DNA of 64,000 nt from Zopfochytrium polystomum (lineage: Eukaryota; Chytridiomycota; Chytridiomycetes; Chytridiales; Chytridiaceae): contig JAIVFJ010000256.1 of the NCBI GenBank assembly GCA_025765615.1, forward strand, positions 23,342-87,341, read 5' to 3'. The notes under the pieces were generated by a model. It was not told the DNA's origin and did not search any database. It saw only the letters and a program-made list of their open reading frames with translations. The position numbers were made by a program, and so were the translations under genes. Positions within the stretch are counted from its first letter, which is position 1; every line of letters starts with the position of its first letter. Of the stretch, positions 46,399 to 57,696 are shown in pieces.

Positions 46399-48865
46399 AT
46401 GCTGCGTTCGTCGTGCAGAGCCGCCGCCCTTCTTGCGGCTGTGCTCGCCTTCTCCGCGAGCCCCGCCGCGGTCGACGCATACTACCTGCCCGGCGTCGCC
46501 CCCACCGACTATGCGCTGGGCGACCCCGTGCGCCTGCAGGTCAACGCGCTCACCTCCATCGACTCAAAGTCGCTGCTGCCCTACGACTACTACTACGGCA
46601 AGTTCCACTTTTGCGAGCCCGACACAAAGGAGAAGCAGCTCGAGAGCCTCGGGTCCATCCTCTTTGGCGATCGACTGTACAACTCGCCCTTCAAGGTAAA
46701 ATCAATGGGCGGGTGGTGCGTGGGGATCGTACAGCGTCGAATGCAGTCTGGGCAGTCAACTGTGCCTGGGGAAGGGATAAGAGCGATGATGGGACCGCGG
46801 TTCTTTTTCGTTCCCAACAACACGACCAGTTTTCGACCGATGATCGGGAGCGCTGATACGGTTTAATCGACAGATCAACGTGCTTCAAAACACCACATGT
46901 GCAAAGCTCTGCACGACAAAAATTCCAAAGGATGACGCTGCTTTTGTGAACGCCAGGTAAGGATATTGGGGCAGTTTTTGGCGTCGGGACAATTCTGATC
47001 AACACCGTTGGGGCGGCTGTTGTCTAGGATCTTGGAGGGCTACTATCACAGCTGGTGGGTGGCCTTGCGCGGTTCGTGATCTCCGACCATAGTTACAATC
47101 TTTCGCGTTTAAGGTTTATCGACGGTCTTCCGGCTGCTCAGGTCGACGACGATGGCATTTACGAAGAAGGATTTGGGCTCGGTTCTCGCTCAGACGAGGA
47201 GGAAGAAGTGCCTGACCCGAACGCAATTCCTTACCTCAACAACCACTTCGACATTCAAATCGAATACTACCAGACAAAAGAGGGATTCAACCGCATCGTT
47301 GGTGTCCTTGTTTCCGGGTACAGCACAAAAATTTTCGATTCATCGTCCAACTGCAACTACGCCGGCAAAGACCCGTCCCTTGAATTGAAAGGCGACGACG
47401 GCACGGATGTGACTTGGACCTACAATGTTTTCTGGACGGTGAGGAACTTCCTTTGTTGCAGATCGACCTCTGGCTTACAAAATGCTGCCATACAGAGGTC
47501 ACAAATTGCCTGGGGTACTCGATGGGACAAGTATCTGAAGATGACGAATTCTCAAATTCATTGGTTCTCCATCGTTAACTCCATTGTTATCGTTCTCCTC
47601 CTTACGGGGATGATCGCCATGATCCTCCTGCGAGCGCTGCACAAAGACATTCTGCGCTACAATGCATTGATTGATGAGGACGGCGGCCAGGAGGACTTTG
47701 GCTGGAAGCTCGTTCACGCTGATGTTTTCCGACCGCCACCACACAGAATGCTTCTTTCCGTTCTGCTCGGAAACGGAGCGCAGCTGTTCATGATGATTGG
47801 CGTCACCCTTGGTAATATTTCCGATTGCGCTTCACTTTGATGTGGCCTAATATCATCCACCCTCGCATCTAGTTTTTGCTGTCTTGGGATTCTTGTCTCC
47901 ATCAAGTCGCGGTTCTTTGGTCACCATGACGCTCGTGTTTTACGTCTGCTTCGCTGGGTTCGCTGGATACACTGCCTCGCGTGTTTACAAGATGCTTCAG
48001 GGAGAATACTGGAGACAGAACTTGGTTCTCACCGCGACTCTCGTCCCAGGGTGAGATGCAGCAATGACTGACAGTAACATTTGAACTTAAGCTGAACGAA
48101 CGAATCTGTGCTCTGTAGGACCATCTTCATTATCTTCGTCATTCTGAACTTCTTCTTGATCGGCGCGCAATCCTCAGCCGCAATCCCGTTCGGCACGCTT
48201 TTCGCGCTGATCGCTCTTTGGTTCCTGATTTCAATTCCTCTCTGCGTTATTGGCGCGTACCTCGGATTCAAGCAGCCAGCCATCGAATTCCCTGTCAAGA
48301 CCAACCAGATTCCACGGCAGGTGCCCACTCAGCCGCTGTACCTCAACCCGTACATCTCGGCTCTCATTGGCGGAATCCTTCCGTTTGGTGCAATCTTCAT
48401 CGAGCTCTGGTTCATCATGAACTCGATCTGGCTGCACAGAATCTATTACGTATTTGGGTTCCTGTTCCTCGTGTTCTTCATCCTAATTGTGACCTGCGCC
48501 GAGGTTGCTGTGTTGATGTGCTACTTCCACCTTTGCGCGGAAGACTGGCGGTGGCAATGGAGGTCGTTCATGACGGCTGGCGCGTCTGGCTTTTACGTCT
48601 TCTTGTACTCTATCGTGTACTATGTGAAGCGGTTGCAGGTAATTGGTTGTTTCGTTTCACTGGTCATTGTCCCCTCGACCTCACCACGTTCTTTTCTTTG
48701 CTTGCGCGTCATCTCAAACAGGTCGATAACGTTCCCTCCGCAATTCTGTACTTTGGCTGGTCGCTCGTCTTCTCGTTCCTGTTTTTCATTGCGACTGGAT
48801 TCGTGGGTTACGTGTCGTGCTTGCTCTTTGTCCGCAAGATCTTTTCGTCGATCAAAGTCGACTAA
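46399..48865 (+). CDS. TM9SF/EMP70 endomembrane protein
   Basis: Eight exons (46399-46695, 46874-46956, 47028-47054, 47114-47438, 47496-47811, 47873-48050, 48119-48638, 48722-48865) give 629 residues in phase. Exon 3 is only 27 bases. The N-terminal signal peptide (about residues 1-27) is followed by the start of the mature protein YYLPGVAPTDYALGDPVRL. The lumenal domain (FIDGLPAAQ, HFDIQIEYYQ, WTYNVFW) precedes nine membrane helices from about residue 275. Family signatures include GWKLVHADVFRPP and YLNPYISALIGGILPFGAIF. The C-terminal tail ends in KVD, the KxD/E signal that binds COPI and keeps these proteins in the Golgi. TM9SF proteins help sort membrane proteins with glycine-rich helices and affect adhesion. 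Confidence 0.95.
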
Positions 48866-49044
48866 GCTGCCTTCGCTGTCCTTTTACTATCTCTCTTCCT
48901 CTTCTTTGCACGTATTTGCTGTCGTTCCGTCCACACCCTTTTATTTTACTTGTTCGGAAGGGTGGATCGTGCGGGAAGTGCAGGGGAGAAGCAAACAGTG
49001 CCTTGCCAGACACCTGTTTCCTTGCTGAAAGCTTTGACACGGCA

Positions 49045-49376
49045 ATGTCGACGGCACGCCGCCAACTCCGCCGAGTGCCAGCCTGCATCCCGCTGGTGAG
49101 GGAACCAACCACAACCAAAAAGGCACAGCCAAGCACCGCAGCGCACACGCTGGTCGCAAGTCCAGCCACTCCTTCGCTTGGAGTCCTCCGACTGCCTGCA
49201 GCAAACACCACGTCTCACGCGCATCCTTCCCGTCCCACCTAAACCTGCTGACGATCCAAAACGCAAACCACTAGGGCGCCGCGTACGGCGCGTGCATGAA
49301 CCGAGTGTTCGACGGGGTCCATAAAGACTCGTGCGCCAAGGAGTTTCAGGCGTTCCGCGAGTGCTTGATCAAGAAC
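49045..49376 (+). CDS. Small twin-CX9C mitochondrial protein (NDUFAF8-like)
   Basis: Two exons (49045-49095, 49275-49376) give 51 residues. They contain two exact CX9C pairs: CIPLGAAYGAC and CAKEFQAFREC. The order and spacing, with KEF-x-AF-x-EC in the second pair, match the NDUFAF8/C17orf89-type complex I assembly proteins, which are imported through Mia40 into the intermembrane space. The first pair is split by the 179-nt intron, so neither exon alone would show the fold. A GTAAGG donor follows LIKN at 49377. The last exon is uncertain: acceptors at CGCAG near 49640 and CAGCAG near 49590 give different short tails. Confidence 0.65.
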
Positions 49377-50029
49377 GTAAGGACGAAGCGGTTTTGCTGT
49401 TGATTGGAATACTAAACGAGGGTTGCTCAACAGCTCCGAACAAAGTGATGGACGGAAGCCCCCGTGCGATGATGTGGGAGGGTGGGATATGGCGTGTTTT
49501 TTTTGTGTTAGCGAATACATCCGCTTTGTTCAGAGAGGATGGACTGGCTCTCCTTTTCTCTTTTTTCTTGCTGCGCAAGCGTTCCAGCAGATGGAAGGAA
49601 TGGTCCTCCCATTCGCTCCCCGACTTCCCAATCGCAGCTGCGCGACAACGAAGTGCGAACTCACGTACACCGTAGCATGCTATCATTGTCAGTCGGCGCC
49701 CGCTGCGGAGCTCGTCTCCTCCGCCCAACCAGCTCCTCTTGCCTCCCTTTGCCCCTCGCCGCTTCCTCCGGCGTTGGACTTCGGCTGGGTCGACTGGGCG
49801 GCACTTACATGTGTATGCGCCCTGCAACTAAAGTCACATGTCCCATGTCTTGCCAACCCTCTTACCCCGACAGCGTAGCTTCCTGTCGTCAACAAGCCTT
49901 AGCAAGTCAACACCGCCGCCGACGCTGCCAAGTGCGCAAGTACAGCACACACCAGAGGTACTTCTCGAGTGTGTTGGGGTGGGGGAAAGGCCGAGGACAG
50001 AGCCGGCGGGCAATAATTTCTAATTTTAT

Positions 50030-51110
50030 TTATGTGTTTGGGCCGCCTATTGGGGAATGTCCAGATAGCGACTTTTTTGCTGGACGAAGGATGCAGCATC
50101 AACGCTCTAGCAGATCAGGACTTCACTACCCTGCAAACGGCAACTTCCACCACTCAGAACGCGGAGCCAACGTGAACGTTGGAGTCCCTCCAGCGATTGG
50201 TCTTGCAGCATCAAGGGGCCGGTTCGACATCCTCAAGTACCTCGCCGAACACGGGTCCGACATCAGCTTCGTAGGTCTGAAAGAACGAGGACACGCCCCT
50301 CCACTACGCTGCAGTCGAAGGACACGAAGAAATGGCGCTGTACCTGATCGAGAAGGGTGCAAACGTGAACGCGGTGAACACGAGGGGCTTAACCCCGATG
50401 ATGTACGCCGCGGCACGGAACCCTCGCACTGTTGCCCCTATGCTCGAAAAGGGTGCGGACGTGCGGAAAGCGAGCTCAAACGGCACCACGGCGCTCCACC
50501 TTGCAGCCCAGGCCGGCAACCTCGACGTTGTACGCCAGCTGCTCCGCGCCGGCGCCGCCGTCGACGCGGTCACCAACGCACGCACGCCGCTCATTCTCGC
50601 CGCGGATAAGGGTCACCTCGCTGTCATCGACGGGTTGTTGAGCACGGCGCCAACGTCAACGTCAAAGACACGGCTGAGTACCAGCACCGCACCGCGCTGC
50701 AAGCGGCGGCAGTGCGCGGGTACCTCGACGTCGTGCGGGGTGGACGTTGGTGCGAAGTTCGGGGAGCACGAGGCGACGGCGCTGCACTTCGGCGCGTTTC
50801 ACGGCCACGTTGCGGTGGTGGCGGCGCTGGTGGAAAAGGGGAAGGCAGCCATCGACGGGAGCGATCTCCTCCGCGAGACGGCGCTGCACTATGCGGCGGC
50901 GGACAACCGGCTCATGTCGCATGGCGCCGATAAGGATGCGCTCAACACAAAAAAAACAAAGACCAGACGCCGTTCCACTACGCCGTTGGGAACAAGTTCA
51001 TGGAAGCCATTGCTGTCCTCATGAAGCACGGCGCGACCGGAAACGGTCTGTCCGGCCGTCAGGAATGTGCCTCCGGACGTGGAAGTTGTGACTTCCGTGA
51101 AAAGCTTGAG
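50030..51110 (+). pseudogene. Ankyrin-repeat gene, decayed
   Basis: About nine ankyrin repeats can be followed on the plus strand (RFDILKYLAEHGSD, EDTPLHYAAVEGHEEMALYL, TTALHLAAQAGNLDVVRQLL, TALHFGAFHGHVAVVAALVE, TPFHYAVGNKFMEAIAVLMK). The frame changes near 50290, 50640, 50740 and 50955, and two repeats lack their second helix (near 50735 and 50910), so bases are missing as well as frames shifted. No start with a clean promoter is evident. I therefore call it a pseudogene; at least the missing half-repeats cannot be explained by single-base errors. Confidence 0.7.
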
Positions 51111-51320
51111 TCGATTTTTGGGTTCCTTTGTAAATGATACAAATAAGATGACCTATGGGGACTCTGCGGAAAGGGACTTGCGGCGACGATTAGCAGGACT
51201 GCTTGGCGCATGTGGGTGGTGCAAAATGTTACGTGCTCCTAAATGGCAGACCATGTCTTGATTTGAAGCATGCTGCTTCAAAAAAAATAGCAACAACAAA
51301 CAGAGAGAAAAAATAGGATT

Positions 51321-52545
51321 TCATACGTCCTCCCACTCGGTGACCCACTCCTCCATGCGTCCTCCCAAAGGCTCCAGGACGACGTCCACCAACTCGCTGA
51401 GCGACTTGTGCCGTTCGACGCTCTCCAAGTCCCCGCGCGAGATCCTCTTTACGAGCGGCAGCACCCTCTTTGCGACATGGTCTCCGTTCGCGCGCTTCTC
51501 GGCCAAATCCCTCAGCCGCTTCTTCTCCTTCACGCGCCACCACCCGTGGGTGTCGTACAGGACATCAAGCGCGGACGCCAGGGTGCGAAGAAGCGTGGCG
51601 GTGCCGGACGCCGCGTCGCCAGCCTCGATGGCGTCCCACGTGTCGTTCAGCTGGTCGACGAGCTGGTACCGCGCCCACGCCAGCTGGTACGGCGTCCACA
51701 CGTCCAGCGCCCGCGGCCTGCCCTTGGCGTACGTCTCCCTCGCCAGCCGCTGGAGCGCACGCACGGTCCCCGTCGGCGTGTCGAGGAGAATGTGGCCGAG
51801 GCGGAAGACGTGGACGGTTGGGTCTTCGAGGGACGTGATTTCCTGGGTCATGCGGGACGGCGGGTTGATAAACACTTCAGCCTCGATGAAGGGGACGGGG
51901 GATTCTGGCGGGGCGGCGCCGCCAGCGGGGAGTGAGGAGGTGACGACGGGCTTGATGGGTCGTGTTGCTGCGTTCGATGGCTGGGGCTGCGGGGGCCGCA
52001 TGGGGGGCACGAACGAGGCCGGGTGGATTCGGAGGAGTCGGCGCTGTCGCTTGGGTGCGGCGTGGATCACAAAGAGGTCCACGTCGGACGTTGCCTGGTA
52101 TCGACAGAGTGTTGTTAGACTCACTAATGACGTCGCGCTCAGAATTCCCTCCTTGAACAACAGCGAAAGACAATCGACCCCTCACGTGTATCTCTCCCGT
52201 GGCGCTGGATCCTCCGAGGAGGACGCCGAGAAGCGCGTCGCCGAGCTCCTTCTTTAGGTCCGTCAGCAGGCGCCGCACGACGGCCTCAAAGTGAGGGGGC
52301 AGTGCGAGTGGAGAAGGCGTCCCGTGCTTCCTGTGATCGTCGTCGTCGTCGTCGTCGTCGTCGCCTGGATTGGCGGCGGCGGCGGTGGAAGAAGAAGGAG
52401 GAGAAGAAGAAGAAGAAGAAGAAGAAGAAGAAGAAGCGCTCGCTGCTGCTGCTGCTGTAGTAGCGCCGTTAGCAGGGGGTTGGTACGAGTGGCAGAGGCA
52501 TCGGATGGGGGGGTGGTGGAGTGTGGTAGGTGCTAATTGCGACAT
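51321..52545 (-). CDS. Nucleotidyltransferase-fold protein (minimal NTase type)
   Basis: Two exons (52545-52186, 52094-51321) join in phase to 377 residues. The splice completes the nucleotidyltransferase signature: GVLLGGSSATGEIH at the end of exon 1 and ATSDVDLFVIH at the start of exon 2, giving GGS at about residue 109 and the metal-binding Asp124 and Asp126. A plausible third acidic ligand is Glu193 in EAEVFIN. The C-terminal part (YQLAWARYQLVDQLNDTWDA, then ALDVLYDTHGWWRVKEKKRL) is all-helical, as in antibiotic adenylyltransferases and MNT/HEPN-like proteins. The N-terminus carries a run of serines and a run of aspartates encoded by triplet repeats. The substrate is unknown. The family is commoner in bacteria, so acquisition by transfer is possible, but it carries an intron. 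Confidence 0.75.
52338..52440. repeat. GTC and GAA triplet repeats within the NTase coding exon
   Basis: On the plus strand about nine GTC-type triplets at 52338-52364 encode an aspartate run, and a GAA/GAG tract at about 52388-52434 encodes a serine run, both in the disordered N-terminus of the minus-strand protein. Such tracts change length by slippage in multiples of three. Confidence 0.8.
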
Positions 52546-53387
52546 TCGGCTGTTTCACCAATTGAAAAACACCCGGCCCTTGTGATTTGATATGAAATAT
52601 TTTTCGCAGCAGATCCATTTCGTTCTCCCCGGCTTCTTTGGCCTGGCTGCCCGACCCCCCGACGCCGTAAGCCCCGCCTCACCTCCTCCTTCCTTCGCTT
52701 CCTCCCACGCACGCACGCACGCAACCCCCTTCCCCTACCGTATCCGACCCTGTACGTCCTCCTTCCCTACGGCCGGTGCACCCTCCTCATCCCATGCAGC
52801 ACAGTAGTGCGAATGTCGTCCGTTCGTTCGTTAGGCTTAGCCACACTCATTGGCGGACCCATGACCGGCTTCACAGACCCACCCGGTGGGGATGGGTGGC
52901 GAAGGCCCCCGCTTCGAGGCAGCTTCCCTCACGCACCCATTCCAATCTCAACCTGTTGCTGCTCTCCATCTTGCTCTCCCCCCATCCTCTCGAGCATCGC
53001 GTTGCGAGATCTACGATCTTCATCGTGCCAGCACAACGTTGGATCCAACACCGTTAACGTTTTTCGATTTCGTTCCATCGCTGAACGCGACGGGTGTTGG
53101 GGAAGCCGGCTTGTGGATCCTGTACGACTCCATCTTTCTATCCCATAAAGTGCGATAATGCGGCATGCATGAGGTGGCCGCTGATTTCTAATACTTGATC
53201 CGTCGATATAATTCAAGGTCGCTTCGCCAACTCCCTGATTCGCCGTCAGAAGGACCTCTTAATATTTCACACCTGGATTGCGCGATAAAAGGGCATCCAT
53301 CGGTTTCTTGAGGTTTGATCAGCTGCATTGTGCCTCTGAGATGCTTTACTCCATATCTCACTATCCTCCTTCGTTTCCTGATTCCAG
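52546..53387. other. Intergenic between NTase and RING genes
   Basis: About 840 bases. A short open stretch near 52990-53158 ends in SLNATGVGEAGLWILYDSIF and might be an exon, but nothing joins to it. The last bases before 53388 (TTCCAG then ATG) look like an acceptor, so the RING gene may have an intron in its 5' leader. Confidence 0.4.
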
Positions 53388-56300
53388 ATGGGCAACTCCA
53401 CATCGGCGCTTTCGCGCCGGCCGGACCCCACATCGTCTACCCGCCCGTCGAGCACCGCCTCGTCGAGCTCCACGCTGCCGCAGCGTCGAAGCTGGATAAA
53501 TGGCTCCTCTCCTTCTCTCCCCCGCATGTCCCGCACTCCGAGCAGCGGCCTTGGACGAAGAACGTTTTCACAATCTCGCGCGGCACAGCCACTGCCACAA
53601 GCGCAGCCCACCACCGCACCACCACCAGTTTCCACCATCGCAACCACCAGCGACTCACATGAATCCCGTGGGGATCGGAGCGAGATCGGGTGCTTCTCGT
53701 TTCGAAATTCGCCTTCTGAGTCGGCACGGCGCCAAAGCTTGTCAGGCGTGCCAGCGCCGACTTCTGCGACGCAACCGGGTGCATCGTTGACGACGGTGCC
53801 CGAAATGTCCGCAGTGCCTCCGATGGCCGACGTCAGCCCTGAAAGCGAAGCGCCCTCGACCACGGAGGCATCCGCACCACCAGCAACAGTCGGATCAGCA
53901 GATGACTCACAAATCCAGCTAATTCCACCAGTGGTGATGGAGTCAGCGGACCGTCTTGGCAGCAATCTCGACGCATCGAACCAGGAATCAGCAACGTATG
54001 CCGGCGCGCTACCGTCAACCGCAGACAACCTAGCAGCTCCGCAAGATATCCCAACCGACTCACCCACTGAAACCGGAGCGTTTCCCGTAACAGAACCCGA
54101 AGACGAGGAGACTGGTCTGCCACGATTGGTTGAGCTCTCGGATACAGATTCTGACGGTGCAGAGAGTGATGGCGATCGCCCAGTTGTTGAGACGGCAAGC
54201 CCTCTTAGCGCAGTCAACATATCTTCTGACGAGGCCGAGGATGTCCTCGAGTCCTACATGAATCCCCCGTCAGATCATACGCAAGCTGCTCCGCCGTCCT
54301 CAGAGCCGTCGATGTCGAATCAGCCAGCCGAAGTGCCATCGTTGATCGAAGCATTGGCAGAAACGCGCCCGATTGAGTCTGCTCCGGGAATCGCAGAAGA
54401 TGCACACGGAAATGCCGATATCGTGGAACCAACCGCTCGAGGCGGGGTCGATGCTGAATCGACAACGAGACCGAGAAGCCGAATGTCGCTTCGAAGTGGG
54501 CGCCCGTCGAGTCGCGCGTCTCGTAATTCCACAACCCCGACGCCAACCGGAAGAGCAAACGGTCTTGGCCCGCGAATGGGCCGCTCGGGCACACCAGTTG
54601 TAATTATTGGTTTTCGCCGGAACGGTCCTTCACCGAGGAACGGACCAACAAACGACAGTGCCGTGGATGACAACAACCAGGCCCCAGCAGAAGCAGAGCG
54701 TGAAAACGATTCCTGGATGGTGCTGGTTATTTCACGGAATTCACCGCCTCGACGCCCGTTACCGGAAGCAAATGACGAGGCGGAGGCGCCGCCCACGGAG
54801 CAAGCGGCGACGGACAACGTACGACCAGAGACAGATGCGGCCACCAGCCCCACAAATCGGCCAATGGGCCCGATGTCAGGACTATTCAGTCTCTTCCTTC
54901 GCAACGCGATCGAGCGGGCCGCTGCAGCTGCGGACCGCACAGCTCAAACCACTTCGCCGCAGTCCGCCTCCCCTTCGTCAGCCCCGGATGCTTCTTCTGA
55001 TAGGGCTTCCAGAGTGGATTCTGAATACCGCTCTGGTACGCAGGAAAGCATGTCAGAGGACGATGAAAATGACTCGGACGATGAGTTTGGCCCTCCTGTG
55101 CGAGACTCCTCAGCCGCAGATTCAGACGACCAAGACGAAGAAACTTCAGACCTGACGTCAGTGTTTCGGAATTTGTTCGAAGCGGGGGAGCCGCCCAGTT
55201 CTCTTGAGAATGTTGAGGACAGGCCCGGGACACCACGTCCTGGTGCTTCATCGCCGCTCCTTCCTTGGGGCATGGAAGACTTGTTCTCGGGTGCGGACGA
55301 ATCGACGGGGCAGACTCCTCAAAGCAGAACCACCGATTCAGAGCGGAGAACCCCATTCTTCCCGTCATTGTTCACGCCTATGCCGATGCCATCTTCTTCT
55401 TCGACGACCACCCGACCCGCACCTTCTGAAACAGACCCTTTCTTGCGCCCCTCGCCATTCGCAAGACGACAAGGGTTCGCCAGGAGACGCCCGCGACCGT
55501 TTCCCTCCAGCTCAGAGCCCGGAGCGTCGCCGACCGACGAGCAGCCGAATGCAGGCTTTGGCGGCGGCAATGGGACGGGTGCCAGCGGTCGCGCGAGCGG
55601 CGGCGCCGATCTTCTGTTCCATCTCCTTCTCAGCCTTCTCAGCAGAGTCTCCTCCGAAGACATGGGAGGAAGCTTGTTTGGTGACGGTCCAGAGTCGTAC
55701 GAAGAGTTTTTGAGGCTGGCGGAGCTGTTGGGTCCCGCACGTCCCCGGTTCGCAAGGAGAGAGGACGTTGAGAGGCAGCTACCCATCGTCGTTTACCGAG
55801 CTGCGGACGCTGCTGCAGACGAGGAGGCGGCACTAGTGCAAAAAGACGAAAAGGGAAAGGGACGGGAGGAGACCGCGACTTTGCCGGACGAGCTGAAAAA
55901 TGAAGGGGATCTGGACTCGGCCGTTCTTGACCCCACTGTTACTGTAAACCAAACCCAAATCCCTGCTTCTGCGGAGCGCGATGCGGACACCGCACCGCAG
56001 ACAGACGAAACATCCTCGTCGGAGCAGACGGAGGACGTTGCCCCTGTCACGTGGGGTATTAAGGATCTTTTAGCCGCGACCAAGGAAAAGTGCACAATCT
56101 GCCTTTCCTCGTACGAAGAGGGCGAATCGCTGCGCATCATGCGGTGCAAGCACGGCTTCCACGCAGAATGCATCGACCAGGTATGCTCAAATTGAGTTTT
56201 GATCGGTGAAACCAGAGAACGCGGCTTGACAGTCCCTTTTTTTTCCTTTTTTTCTTTTTTAGTGGCTCACTTCCCATGTCAACTCCTGCCCGATATGCCG

Positions 56301-56724
56301 CAAGCCCGGAACCGTTCCAACGAGGCATCCTGAGAGCCGCGACCCACCACCCGCGACGCCGCCAACGTCTCTCAACTCGCCCAACACGGAAGCCACCCCG
56401 TCACAGCCGTTCCCCATGTTCCCCTTCCCGCCTCCTCCGTTTGTCTCCTCCCAGCCGCCCTCACCCCCGCGCCCGACTGGCGCAACCGCAGCAGCACCAG
56501 CTGCCCACCACCACCACGAAGACCCGCGAGGCCGCATCTCGTTTTTCCCCCCGCCGCTGTTCACACTTCGCACATCCTTCCAGCTTGCGGAACGGAGCCC
56601 CGTGCAGCAAGCCACGCTGGGCGAGATCAACGGGCTGCCGGTGCAAGGTCCGCTTCTGCCTCCGGGGCACCAGCATCCGGCGACAGGAGGGGGATCTGAT
56701 TCCGGTGGCCGCTCCCTATTTTGA
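53388..56724 (+). CDS. Large RING-H2 E3 ubiquitin ligase
   Basis: Two exons (53388-56180 and 56263-56724) give 1084 residues. Only one folded domain is evident: a RING-H2 at about residues 903-948, reading CTICLSSYEEGESLRIMRC, then HGFHAECIDQ, a junction to WLTSHVNSCPIC. The eight zinc ligands C-C-C-H-H-C-C-C are present, and the intron falls just before the Trp that contacts the E2. The protein starts MGNSTSALSRR, a good N-myristoylation signal. Residues 20-890 are disordered and rich in Ser, Thr, Pro and acidic residues, with Arg/Gly-Pro islands (RRPLPEAND, FRRNGPSPRNGP). RING-H2 proteins transfer ubiquitin from E2s. The myristoyl signal suggests a membrane-bound ligase with a long flexible substrate arm. 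Confidence 0.88.
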
Positions 56725-57367
56725 AGGGCTAGGAACCCGAGCGAGTGCGACTGCTTTCTCTGCAAGCAACAAACAGATTTGGGTAAACTTCAGCCTCTTC
56801 ATGTCATGACAAGTGTTGTGCTTTTTGTTGACTGTGGGTATGTCGGCCGTCTCGTTTGAGTGGTTTGGCATGTATTAGTGGAAATCGGGTTTCTTTTTGC
56901 ACCCTCCATAGGTTATGGGACTGGGCTCCCTCCCGTTCCACTCTGCAAGTATTCCATTCTCATTCCCATCACACCAAAGTCTTTGCTCCCGGCGCTCTGT
57001 CCATGCTCCGTCCATCGTCTGCACCTGCTGGAAAAATGTCCTAAAAAAACTCGTTTCATCTCGTCGCTCCCTTCTACCCCTTCTCATGATTTGGTCCGCC
57101 GCCTCTTTCGCCCTATTTGTGCATCATTACACTTATCTTCTTTCTTTCGCTTTCCCGTGGGTCTTCCCTTCTCCCGTCTTTTCTTTTTAATCCTTAACTT
57201 TTCTTATTTCTTTCTGTTTCCTCTCTCTCTCACTAGGGTCTCGATCACAAGATCCCAACCTGCATCTGACGGAAAATAAAGTCGAAGTGAGAGGAAAAAA
57301 GAAAAAGAAAAACGTTGCAAAGACTACTTTCTTCTTCAGCTGAACCGATCTTGCAGAGCGCGCACAC

Positions 57368-57409
<42 letters not shown>

Positions 57410-57696
57410 CTTCGCACACACATATCAGTCACAGACAGGGGGAGCACTGAAAGTCCCCCACGGAAGACGGTGCCTGTGACGGGCTGGACGATGGTGATTG
57501 GACTTTGCGGTAGGTGGTTAGCAGTAACGGATGTTGCGGCGCGGAGCAGAGATGTTTCCAGGGCGAAACGGTTAAATTGATATATTTATTGAGTACCGGC
57601 ACCCACCAGAGGGAGCGGCTCGCACTTGAAGTGACTTAATTGAGAACCCACAACGGCAATGTGACGTGTCGAAGAAAATCCTCTTCGCTCCCAATT
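56725..57696. repeat. Intergenic region with CA microsatellite
   Basis: About 970 bases, pyrimidine-rich at 57120-57230, with a CA repeat at about 57362-57407. No coding exon is supported. Confidence 0.7.
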
